Assembly (NCBI GenBank): GCA_013122435.1 | Contig: WYDT01000012.1 | Location: 146,609-210,608, forward strand | Length of the DNA: 64,000 nucleotides | Direction of reading: 5' to 3' | Source of the DNA: Chloroflexi bacterium AL-N1 | GTDB lineage: Bacteria > Chloroflexota > Chloroflexia > Chloroflexales > Roseiflexaceae | Shown: positions 36,224-44,799 of the stretch, piece after piece | Layout: every line of letters begins with the position of its first letter | Position numbering within the stretch: position 1 is the stretch's first letter | Notes under the pieces: generated by a model | Databases searched by the model: none | Seen by the model: the letters and a program-made list of their open reading frames with translations, nothing else | What the model was told of the DNA's origin: nothing | Program-made: the position numbers and the translations under genes

Positions 36224-38650
36224 ATGAAATCACAACGTTCATATCATAACGTCATCATAGGTCTCGCACTCCTACTCGTTATGGCTGTTAGCTATATTGG
36301 CACACCATATGCCGCCGCTGCCGGATGTAGTGTCGACTATGTGGTGCGCGATGAGTGGAATACCGGCTTTGTCGCCAATGTCACCATTACCAATAATGGC
36401 CCTGCTATTGATGGCTGGACCCTCACCTGGGACTTTTCCGACGGCCAGCAGGTCACCAGTGGCTGGAATGGCACCATTACCCAGAGTGGGATGACGGTCA
36501 GCGTCACTGATGCTGGCTGGAATGGCGCCATTCCCAATGGTGGTACCGCCGAATTTGGCTTCCAGGGAACACATGGTGGAACCAATAGCAATCCAACAAA
36601 CTTTTCCCTGAACGGAACGGCTTGTAACGGTGGTGGAGGGAACCCGACTGAGACACCCACCACTCCAACCAACACTGTCGTTCCAACAACTACTGCGACC
36701 AGCACACCTGTGACGCCCACCCCCGTCACTCCGACACCAACACCTCCACCGATAGACGATGAATACACAGAGCGATTCCTGGAACTTTATGGTGAACTCA
36801 AAGATCCGGCAAATGGCTACTTTAGCCCTGAAGGTGTCCCGTATCACTCAATCGAAACACTGATCGTGGAAGCACCCGATTACGGCCACGAAACCACCAG
36901 TGAAGCTTACAGCTACTGGCTCTGGCTGGAAGCGATGTATGGTCGTGTGACTGGAAATTGGCAACCGCTGGCAGAAGCCTGGGAGAATATGGAAACCTAT
37001 ATTATTCCCACTCCGCAGGATCAACCGACCAATAGCTTCTACAATCCCTCGAGGCCGGCAAGCTACGCTGCGGAATGGGATGAGCCGGATCAATATCCCT
37101 CAGAATTAAAATTTGGCGTGTCGGTCGGTCAGGATCCTATTGGTAGTGAGTTACAATCGACCTACGGTACCGCAGATATTTATGGTATGCACTGGCTGCT
37201 GGACGTTGACAACTGGTATGAGTATGGACGCCGTGGTGATGGGACAACTGCACCATCCTATATCAACACCTTCCAACGTGGCCCACAAGAGTCTGTTTGG
37301 GAGACAGTTCCCCATCCATCGTGGGAAGACTTTAGCAGTGGTGGACCAAACGGCTTCCTGGATCTTTTCACAGGTGATGCCAACTATGCTCAGCAATGGC
37401 GTTACACCAACGCACCCGACGCCGATGCACGCGCAGTTCAAGCCATCTACTGGGCCAAACAATGGGCCGACGAGCAGGGTGGTTCCCCGATCGTTGATGA
37501 ACTGGTCGACAAAGCAGCCAAGATGGGCGACTATCTCCGCTATGCGATGTTCGACAAGTACTTCAAAAAGATTGGTGGCTGCACCAGCGAAAACTGTACG
37601 CCTGGAACGGGCAAAGACAGCATGCACTATTTGCTTTCATGGTATTACTCCTGGGGTGGTGCAACTGATACATCTGCTGGATGGGCATGGCGCATCGGGT
37701 CAAGCTTTAACCATTTTGGATACCAGAACCCAGTTGCCGCCTATGTATTGAGCAATGTTCCTGAATTTGAACCACAATCGCCAAGCGCGAAGACCGACTG
37801 GGCCAACAGTCTCGAGCGCCAGATAGAGTTCTATCAGTGGCTCCAATCAGCTGATGGGGGCATCGCCGGTGGCGCAACCAACAGTTGGCAGGGGCGCTAT
37901 GCAGAACCACCCGCCGGGAAGAGCACCTTCTATGGCATGTATTATGATGAAAAACCGGTCTACCACGATCCACCCAGCAATCAATGGTTTGGCTTCCAGG
38001 CATGGTCCGTCCAACGTGTGGCCGAATACTACTACCTCACAGGCAACGAACGCGCCAAGACTATTCTCGATAAATGGGTATCATGGTCGCTGGATAACAC
38101 AAATCTGCTGGACGATGGTAGTTATGAAATTCCCGCAACATTATCATGGAGTGGCGAACCAGACACCTGGGATGCCGCCAACCCCGGCGATAATGCCGAC
38201 CTGCGGGTCGAGGTAACAGACTGGACCCAGGATGTTGGTGTCACTGCAGCTTATGCGAAAACACTGATGTACTACAGTGCTGGCACCAAACAATGGGATC
38301 TCCAGGACGTCGCATCGCAAACCATGGCAAAAGAATTAATCGACCGAATGTGGAGTGAATATCGCACGGATAAGGGCGTCTCAGCACCTGAGGTTCGTGA
38401 GGACTTTGAGCGCTTCAACGACCCTGTATATGTGCCGAGTGGCTGGACCGGCACTATGGAGAATGGTGATCCAATCAATAATGATTCGACCTTCCTGAGC
38501 ATTCGCTCGAAGTATCAGGACGATTCGGATTTCCCCAAAGTCCAGGCGTATCTTGATGGTGGCCCAGCACCGACGTTCACGTATCATCGCTTCTGGGCCC
38601 AGGCCGACATTGCCTTAGCAAACGCTGAGTACACCCGTTTATTCCCATAA
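36224..38650 (+). CDS. GH48 exocellulase with N-terminal CBM2
   Basis: An 808-residue secreted reducing-end cellobiohydrolase. Order: signal peptide (hydrophobic stretch then YAAAAG), CBM2 (~32-133), Thr/Pro linker (~140-175), GH48 domain (~178-808). The GH48 signature YHSIETLIVEAPDYGHETTSEAYS is present and includes the Glu residues proposed for catalysis, and EYYYLTGNERAKTILDKWVSW and the C-terminal FTYHRFWAQADIALANAEY fit the family. GGGAGGG precedes ATG 36224, so longer in-frame starts are rejected. GH48 enzymes are hallmarks of efficient bacterial cellulose degraders and work with GH9 partners, as here. Its CBM2 was recently copied from or to the preceding gene. Confidence 0.93.
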   Translation: MKSQRSYHNVIIGLALLLVMAVSYIGTPYAAAAGCSVDYVVRDEWNTGFVANVTITNNGPAIDGWTLTWDFSDGQQVTSGWNGTITQSGMTVSVTDAGWNGAIPNGGTAEFGFQGTHGGTNSNPTNFSLNGTACNGGGGNPTETPTTPTNTVVPTTTATSTPVTPTPVTPTPTPPPIDDEYTERFLELYGELKDPANGYFSPEGVPYHSIETLIVEAPDYGHETTSEAYSYWLWLEAMYGRVTGNWQPLAEAWENMETYIIPTPQDQPTNSFYNPSRPASYAAEWDEPDQYPSELKFGVSVGQDPIGSELQSTYGTADIYGMHWLLDVDNWYEYGRRGDGTTAPSYINTFQRGPQESVWETVPHPSWEDFSSGGPNGFLDLFTGDANYAQQWRYTNAPDADARAVQAIYWAKQWADEQGGSPIVDELVDKAAKMGDYLRYAMFDKYFKKIGGCTSENCTPGTGKDSMHYLLSWYYSWGGATDTSAGWAWRIGSSFNHFGYQNPVAAYVLSNVPEFEPQSPSAKTDWANSLERQIEFYQWLQSADGGIAGGATNSWQGRYAEPPAGKSTFYGMYYDEKPVYHDPPSNQWFGFQAWSVQRVAEYYYLTGNERAKTILDKWVSWSLDNTNLLDDGSYEIPATLSWSGEPDTWDAANPGDNADLRVEVTDWTQDVGVTAAYAKTLMYYSAGTKQWDLQDVASQTMAKELIDRMWSEYRTDKGVSAPEVREDFERFNDPVYVPSGWTGTMENGDPINNDSTFLSIRSKYQDDSDFPKVQAYLDGGPAPTFTYHRFWAQADIALANAEYTRLFP
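36326..36582. repeat. Exact CBM2 repeat, copy 2
   Basis: Identical to 35715-35971 (see copy 1). Here it encodes the N-terminal CBM2 of the GH48 protein, directly after the signal peptide. Confidence 0.95.
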
Positions 38651-38661
38651 TTATGCACACA

Positions 38662-38699
38662 AACGAGGGTGGTATAGATGCCATCCTCGTTTTCTTTTA
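38662..38699 (+). terminator. Rho-independent terminator after GH48
   Basis: AACGAGGGTGG and the facing CCATCCTCGTT form a stem with G-T pairs and are followed by TTTCTTTT. Confidence 0.8.
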
Positions 38700-38921
38700 T
38701 ATCTGACCGCAACGACATTCCAAACAACTTCACGCTCAACGGAGTGCCTTGCTCATCATGATAGATATACAAGAGCAGCACGTGTAGGATTATCGAAGCA
38801 GAGATACCAATGGATAGCTGTATGAGAGGAAAGGCATTACTAATAATATCGCTGCACCTCATTTCTCTGAAATTCAGAAGGGTGGTTGAAGTGGCACAAT
38901 TTATCAATAGGGGAAAGTTGC

Positions 38922-41279
38922 ATGCAACATACTAAACGATCTATTACTGTTACTATTGGGTTATTGGTAGTATTTGCGCTTGGCAGTCTGAGTATGATAT
39001 GGTCTTTTGCTACCCAAGCACAAATGATGGAAGAGGATGCACCAGCAATAACAAATGATACTGAACGGATTACGAATGGTACCTTCGATGAGAACACGAA
39101 TGGTTGGTGGACAACTGCAAATACGACCCTTGAACATGCAACTGACAAGGCATGTTTCGGTATTCCTGGTGGGACAACCAATCCATGGGATGTCATCGCC
39201 GGACAGGATAACATCCTGCTGGAAGAGGGTCAGGACTATCTCCTTACGTTTGATGCCTATGCAGATGCTCCCATTACCATACGTAGCGTAACTCAGTTAG
39301 GTCAGCCACCGTACACTGCACCTTTCTCGCAAGATATTGATTTGACCACCGAGACTCAATCATTTGAGTTCACCTTTGTTTCGACCTTATCCATCGATAA
39401 TGGTCAATTCCTATTTCAGGTTGGTGGAAGCGCTGATACATTTAATATGTGTTTTGACAATGTTTCCCTCAAAGGAGGAAATCAAGAACCCCCAACATAC
39501 GAACCTGATACAGGTTCTACAGTTCGTGTCAATCAGGTTGGGTATATTCCTACACTACCGAAATACGCATCTGTTGTCACTGATACCACCACACCTCTTA
39601 TGTGGGAATTAAAAGATCAGAGTGGAAACGTAGTGGAAAGTGGGAACACTACTGTTTTTGGCTACGATGAAGCATCAGATGATCCCGTGCACCTCATAGA
39701 TTTCAGCGATTTCGATACCGCTGGTACCGACTATGTGCTTGATATAAACGGGATCGAGAGTTATCCTTTCGATCTTTCGACATCACTCTACGATCAATTG
39801 CGCTACGATGCACTAACCTACTTCTATCATAATCGTAGTGGCATTGAAATCGATTCCCACTACGTCGGCGAAGAGTATGCACGTCCTGCAGGGCATATCG
39901 GCGTGGAACCAAATCAGGGTGATACAAGTGTTTCCTGTGCACCAGATATCGACTGCGATTACGCACTTGACGTTTCCGGCGGCTGGTATGACGCTGGCGA
40001 TTACGGCAAATATGTTGTGAATGGTGGCATTTCGCTCTGGACCATGCTCAATCAGTATGAACGCACCTTCCATATTGATAGTGCAAATACTGATGCCTTT
40101 GCCGATGGGAAGATGGCTATTCCCGAGGATGACAATGACGTTCCCGACATTCTTGACGAAGCACGCTGGCAAATGGAGTTCTTGCTTAAGATGCAGGTGC
40201 CAGAAGGCGAGACCAAAGCGGGTATGGCCCACCACAAAATGCACGATGCTCAGTGGACACCCCTACCTATGTTGCCCCACCTTGATCCTCAACCACGCTA
40301 CTTGCGGCCACCCAGCACGGCGGCTACATTGAATCTGGCCGCCACAGGCGCACAATGTGCCCGCATCTGGGAGACTATTGATCCGACATTTGCCCAGCAA
40401 TGTTTGACGGCTGCAGAAACTGCCTGGCAAGCAGCCCTTGATAATCCTGAGGACTATGCGCCAGTTAGCGATACAACAGGTGGTGGTCCTTACAATGATG
40501 ATAATGTCACCGATGAGTTCTATTGGGCTGCTGCCGAACTCTTTATCACAACAGGTGAAGCTGTATACCAAGACTATATGGCCGAATCATCCCATTATAA
40601 AGGTGCCAGCCTGTCAGCAGAGGGTTTCTTTTGGGGAGAAGTAGCGGCGCTCGGTGATCTCTCCCTCGCTCTTATACCAAATGAACTGGCTACTGAAGAC
40701 ATTAACGATATACGTACTGCTATCGCTACTACTGCCGACACAATGGTAGCAAACATCAACACACAAGGGTACCCCACACCATACAAACCCGATACAGGTG
40801 AATATGTATGGGGCTCAAATAGCAGTGTCCTGAACAACGCTATTATGATGGCTGCCGCCTATGATTATACACAGGATACCACCTATCGCGATGCGGTATT
40901 TGCGGCGATGGATTATCTGTTGGGACGTAATGGTCTCAATCAATCGTACATTACCGGGTATGGTGAAAAGGCATCGCAAAATCAGCACCACCGTTTCTGG
41001 GCTAACCAGAATGATAGCAACCTGCCAAATCCACCTGCCGGTACGCTAGCTGGAGGGCCCAATTCAGGACTGCAAGATCCAGTGGCAGTACGCGATCTTG
41101 TAGGATGTGCGCCACAAAAATGCTATATCGATGATATTGAATCTTACTCAACGAATGAAGTAACGATTAACTGGAATGCGCCGCTGGCGTGGATCGCTCA
41201 TTTTCTGAGTGAACAGGCTAACCAGGCTTCAGGAGAGCAAACATCCACTACGGTGTACTTACCCATAATTGCAGGGTGA
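38922..41279 (+). CDS. GH9 cellulase with N-terminal CBM4 and Ig-like domain
   Basis: A 785-residue secreted GH9 enzyme of the CelD/CbhA type. Order: signal anchor or peptide (~8-30), CBM4_9-like module (~45-185; ERITNGTFDENTNGWW ... FNMCFDNVSLKG), CelD_N Ig-like domain (~203-300; TVRVNQVGYIPTLPKYASVV), GH9 domain (~300-760). The nucleophile region is GGWYDAGDYGKYV and the acid is the Glu in YSTNEVTINWNAPLAW. GGGGAAAG precedes ATG 38922. The C-terminus STTVYLPIIAG resembles a short tail found on many Chloroflexota secreted proteins. It has no CBM2, unlike its neighbours. Confidence 0.92.
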   Translation: MQHTKRSITVTIGLLVVFALGSLSMIWSFATQAQMMEEDAPAITNDTERITNGTFDENTNGWWTTANTTLEHATDKACFGIPGGTTNPWDVIAGQDNILLEEGQDYLLTFDAYADAPITIRSVTQLGQPPYTAPFSQDIDLTTETQSFEFTFVSTLSIDNGQFLFQVGGSADTFNMCFDNVSLKGGNQEPPTYEPDTGSTVRVNQVGYIPTLPKYASVVTDTTTPLMWELKDQSGNVVESGNTTVFGYDEASDDPVHLIDFSDFDTAGTDYVLDINGIESYPFDLSTSLYDQLRYDALTYFYHNRSGIEIDSHYVGEEYARPAGHIGVEPNQGDTSVSCAPDIDCDYALDVSGGWYDAGDYGKYVVNGGISLWTMLNQYERTFHIDSANTDAFADGKMAIPEDDNDVPDILDEARWQMEFLLKMQVPEGETKAGMAHHKMHDAQWTPLPMLPHLDPQPRYLRPPSTAATLNLAATGAQCARIWETIDPTFAQQCLTAAETAWQAALDNPEDYAPVSDTTGGGPYNDDNVTDEFYWAAAELFITTGEAVYQDYMAESSHYKGASLSAEGFFWGEVAALGDLSLALIPNELATEDINDIRTAIATTADTMVANINTQGYPTPYKPDTGEYVWGSNSSVLNNAIMMAAAYDYTQDTTYRDAVFAAMDYLLGRNGLNQSYITGYGEKASQNQHHRFWANQNDSNLPNPPAGTLAGGPNSGLQDPVAVRDLVGCAPQKCYIDDIESYSTNEVTINWNAPLAWIAHFLSEQANQASGEQTSTTVYLPIIAG

Positions 41280-41385
41280 ATTACGCAATTCGTAATCAGT
41301 GGAATATGTGGTTGTGTGGCTAAGATACCCATCACTAATAATGATAATCCTATTGATGGATAGAGATTGGAAGGAGATGTTTCTG

Positions 41386-41463
41386 ATGAGTAATTGGATC
41401 AACATTGAGATAGATCTCTCACCAAAAAACATAGCCACACACCTGCAAATGCGTTATGCTTAG
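41386..41463 (+). CDS. Possible 25-codon leader peptide
   Basis: AAGGAG lies nine bases before ATG 41386, giving the short peptide MSNWINIEIDLSPKNIATHL plus five residues. It lies 43 bases before the GH8 start. A strong ribosome-binding site with a short ORF in the leader suggests either a translated regulatory leader or a chance ORF. Confidence 0.3.
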   Translation: MSNWINIEIDLSPKNIATHLQMRYA

Positions 41464-41506
41464 GACGATCGCGTTATCTGTATTTTAACCAATTTGGAGC
41501 GAAGGA

Positions 41507-43228
41507 ATGCATATTTTTCGATATTATGGTATTACAATCTTAACACTAGGTATCCTGCTCACCGTCATTATTTTGGGGCCAGCGATGACTTCAGTACGTG
41601 CCAACGACGAGAGTCCCTATCTCTATCCATATAACCAACCGACGAACGTATCATTCAACATTGATGATGTCACGCAAGCATGGAACGAGTGGAAATCCGC
41701 AGATATTACCTCTAGCAATGCTGGTGGTGGCGGACGTTTGCGGGTGCTGGGTGGTGTCGACGACAACAGCACGGTCTCTGAAGGGCAAGGCTACGGCATC
41801 CTGTTTGCATCGCTCTTCGACGATCAGACAACTCTCGACGGCCTGTGGCTCTTCACCAAAGATTACCTGAATGATCAAGGCTTGATGCACTGGCATATTG
41901 GCGCCCCAGGCGAAATTCGCGGAACCGGCGCCGCAACTGATGGCGATGAGGACATTGCCATGGGGATGGTCAATGCCTGTATCAAAGTACAACAAGGTGC
42001 ATGGTCAGCCAGTCCAACCGGACTCGATTACTGCCAGATTGCACAGAATCTCATTGATGCCCTGTATGAGTACACCGTTGATAAACCTGGGAGTAATCCT
42101 CCGGCTGGTTTACCCAATAACCAGGGGGGCGAACTCATCCCCGGCGATCAGTGGAATCTCTCTGAAGAGTATCCTGACGGCATTGTCAATCTATCATATT
42201 TTGCGCCAGGCTACTACACCGTGTTTGGTAAGTTCACTAACAATGTGAGTGGTTGGGAGAATGTCAACGACCGCAATTATGAAATCACCGACCTGGCACA
42301 GAGCAAAGCTGGCAATTGTTCCAACCTGGTACCCAACTGGGTCAAATACAACGGCGATGCACAATTAGTACCATGGCAGCCAGCGAACTATAGCTGGTGG
42401 AGTTGGGACGCCGCACGCTTTGCCTGGCGAATTGCCGTTGACCAGTACTGGTACGATACGGCCAACTCCCGCGAGACAGTGAACGAGATTGGTGGCTTCT
42501 TTAGCAGCGTCGGTATTCAAAATGTCAACGCACAGTACAGGATGGACGGCACCTCAGTCGATAGTTACCGCAGCACCTTCTTCGTTGGCAATGCCGCCGC
42601 CGCAATCTGGGCCGCACCAGACCCACAGGCTGTCAATTGTGGCGTGGCAACTGGCACGCTGCAAAGTACCCCACAACAGGCCTATAACGCAGTTCTAGCG
42701 ACCAAAGACACACCCAACAGCTATTACAGCAACGCCTGGCGTCTGTTGTCGATGCTCTTAATGACCGGCAACTTCCCGAACCTCTACGAGATGGCTGATG
42801 GCAGCACACCGAATCCAACCAGCACCACCCCACCCAATGAAACACCCATGCCACCACCGGAGACGCCCCGTCCCTTCCCCCCCACCGCAACGCCCACCAG
42901 TGTACCTACCGATGGTTGTGCGGTAAATTACACTATTGCCAATGAATGGAACAGTGGTTTCGTGGCTGAGGTGGCCATTACTAACAGTGGTAGCACCATT
43001 GATGGGTGGACATTGACATGGGACTTTCCCAGTGGTCAGCAAATCAGCAGCGGTTGGAATACAACTATCGATCAGAGCGGGGCAAGTGTCACAGCAACGA
43101 ACGTCGAGTGGAATAGTTCTATCCCGCAAGATGGTTCAGTGAGCTTTGGCTTCCAGGGAACCCACAACGGAACGAATAATACTCCGTCTGATTTCAAGCT
43201 GAATGGTCAGACCTGTACCGTCAACTAG
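41507..43228 (+). CDS. GH8 endoglucanase with C-terminal CBM2
   Basis: A 573-residue secreted enzyme. Order: signal peptide (~8-32), GH8 (alpha/alpha)6 barrel (~40-425), Pro/Thr linker (~430-468), CBM2 (~470-573). The GH8 signatures are VSEGQGYGILFA with E92 as acid and ATDGDEDIAMG with the Asp cluster at 145-149. GAGCGAAGG precedes the ATG. Its CBM2 (GCAVNYTIANEWNSGFVAEV) is clearly diverged from the identical pair in the GH9 and GH48 genes. GH8 members cleave cellulose, beta-1,3-1,4-glucan or chitosan; the cellulase neighbours favour beta-glucan. It ends the cellulase island. Confidence 0.9.
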   Translation: MHIFRYYGITILTLGILLTVIILGPAMTSVRANDESPYLYPYNQPTNVSFNIDDVTQAWNEWKSADITSSNAGGGGRLRVLGGVDDNSTVSEGQGYGILFASLFDDQTTLDGLWLFTKDYLNDQGLMHWHIGAPGEIRGTGAATDGDEDIAMGMVNACIKVQQGAWSASPTGLDYCQIAQNLIDALYEYTVDKPGSNPPAGLPNNQGGELIPGDQWNLSEEYPDGIVNLSYFAPGYYTVFGKFTNNVSGWENVNDRNYEITDLAQSKAGNCSNLVPNWVKYNGDAQLVPWQPANYSWWSWDAARFAWRIAVDQYWYDTANSRETVNEIGGFFSSVGIQNVNAQYRMDGTSVDSYRSTFFVGNAAAAIWAAPDPQAVNCGVATGTLQSTPQQAYNAVLATKDTPNSYYSNAWRLLSMLLMTGNFPNLYEMADGSTPNPTSTTPPNETPMPPPETPRPFPPTATPTSVPTDGCAVNYTIANEWNSGFVAEVAITNSGSTIDGWTLTWDFPSGQQISSGWNTTIDQSGASVTATNVEWNSSIPQDGSVSFGFQGTHNGTNNTPSDFKLNGQTCTVN

Positions 43229-43258
43229 GATACTATGAATAAAACTAGTCAGACATCA

Positions 43259-43282
43259 AGAGACGCCCATTGGAGGCGTCTC
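43259..43282. terminator. Hairpin after the cellulase island
   Basis: AGAGACGCC (43259-43267) and GGCGTCTCT (43274-43282) form a stable stem with a six-base loop. The following T-content is low, so factor-dependent or weak termination is possible. Confidence 0.6.
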
Positions 43283-43343
43283 TCGATCTTGGGATGTTGG
43301 CCATTTACCTGAGCACAGCAACAATCCACAAACTTTGTGCCAT

Positions 43344-43372
43344 TTGACACGAAGCGGTAGAAATGGTACAGT
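43344..43372 (+). promoter_or_regulatory. nuo promoter
   Basis: TTGACA (43344-43349), a 17-base spacer and TACAGT (43367-43372), 70 bases before nuoF. The only good promoter seen for the nuo block. Confidence 0.6.
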
Positions 43373-43441
43373 ACTGCCCTAAATTAAAGGTGTTCTCCGT
43401 CGATTTACCCATCATAACTAATTAAACAAAGGTGTGAAGTT

Positions 43442-44758
43442 ATGCCTGCGTTAACTGAACATATCGTTTTACGAGACCTCGATGTCGAGAATATCAACGA
43501 CTTCGAGGTCTATCTCAAAAATGATGGTTATGAAGCCTTTCGGATCGCCCTCAAAGAAAAAAAGCCCGCAGACATCATCCAAATGGTGAAAGATGCCGGG
43601 CTACGGGGGCGTGGTGGTGCTGGATTCCCTACCGGCGTAAAGTGGAGCTTTCTCCCCAAAGACACCTATCCGCGCTATCTGCTTTGCAATGCAGATGAAA
43701 GCGAACCAGGGACATTTAATAACCACCAGATTATTGATCGCAACCCGCATCAACTCATCGAAGGGATCGCCATCTCCGCGTACGCAATTGAATGTCACAC
43801 CGCTTATATTTATATTCGTGGTGAGTTTGCTCATGGTGCACTAACCCTTGAGCGTGCTATTGCAAGTGCTTATGATAAAGGCTTTCTGGGAAAAAACATT
43901 CTTGGTACCGATTTTGACCTGGATATCATTGTCCACCGTGGTGCGGGCGCCTACATCTGTGGCGAAGAAACAGCACTGATGGAGTCACTCGAAGGCAAGA
44001 TTGGCCAGCCACGCCTCAAGCCTCCGTTCCCTGCCGTCGCTGGTCTCTACAGCAAACCAACCATTATCAATAATGTTGAGACCCTTACAAATGTGCCGCG
44101 TATCATCACCAAGGGCATTGAGTGGTATCGCCAGTTTGGGACAGAGAAAAGCCCCGGCACCAAGGTCTTTTCGCTTGCGGGTCACGTAAACAAGCCTGGC
44201 AACTACGAGTTATCCTTTGGCACACCCCTAAGCGAATTGATCTACGCACCGGAATACGGTGGTGGTATGCGCGACAACCGCAATGTCAAAATCATCGTTC
44301 CCGGTGGTGCTTCGGCTCCCTGGCTCACAGGTGAAAATCTCGACGTTACACTAGACTACGAAGCACTTGCCGCCGCTGGCACGATGCTGGGATCCGGTGG
44401 GGTCATCGTTCTGAACGAAACCACCAGTGCTGTTGAAACAGCCTATAAAATGGATGAGTTCTTCAAACACGAATCATGTGGAAAATGCACCCCGTGTCGC
44501 GAAGGTACACACTGGTTGGTGAAAGTGCTCCACCGCGTCAATACTGGCCATGGGCGCGACGACGATATCACGACACTGTACGACATCTACAATCAAATGG
44601 CAGGTAACTGCTTCTGTCTATTAGGTGAAAGCGCCGTAATGCCCATTAAAAGTGCTCTGCGACTCTTTCCGCATGAATTTGAAGAAGCCCTGGCGCACGC
44701 AGCAACAAACGGCAATGGCAATGGTAAACACGCTATTCCTCTGGCGATGGCAAAGTAG
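43442..44758 (+). CDS. nuoF: NADH-quinone oxidoreductase subunit F
   Basis: A 438-residue NADH-binding subunit of complex I carrying FMN and the N3 cluster. Visible features are GLRGRGGAGFPTGVKWSF (NADH/FMN site), YLLCNADESEPGTFNN, GAGAYICGEETALMESLEG, and the cluster ligands CGKCTPCREGTHW with the fourth Cys in NCFCLLGE. Length is normal. It opens a nine-gene block. Its usual partner nuoE and the nuoABCD genes are not upstream, where the GH8 cellulase lies, so complex I genes are split in this genome. Confidence 0.95.
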   Translation: MPALTEHIVLRDLDVENINDFEVYLKNDGYEAFRIALKEKKPADIIQMVKDAGLRGRGGAGFPTGVKWSFLPKDTYPRYLLCNADESEPGTFNNHQIIDRNPHQLIEGIAISAYAIECHTAYIYIRGEFAHGALTLERAIASAYDKGFLGKNILGTDFDLDIIVHRGAGAYICGEETALMESLEGKIGQPRLKPPFPAVAGLYSKPTIINNVETLTNVPRIITKGIEWYRQFGTEKSPGTKVFSLAGHVNKPGNYELSFGTPLSELIYAPEYGGGMRDNRNVKIIVPGGASAPWLTGENLDVTLDYEALAAAGTMLGSGGVIVLNETTSAVETAYKMDEFFKHESCGKCTPCREGTHWLVKVLHRVNTGHGRDDDITTLYDIYNQMAGNCFCLLGESAVMPIKSALRLFPHEFEEALAHAATNGNGNGKHAIPLAMAK

Positions 44759-44799
44759 TTTGGTTATTGGAACATATTCCCTAAAAAAGAGATATCACA

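Noticed and set aside
41309..41440. Facing GTGTGGCTA and TAGCCACAC words about 120 bases apart
   Set aside because: The arms are too short for the distance to form a credible hairpin or a transposon end pair; no transposase is nearby.
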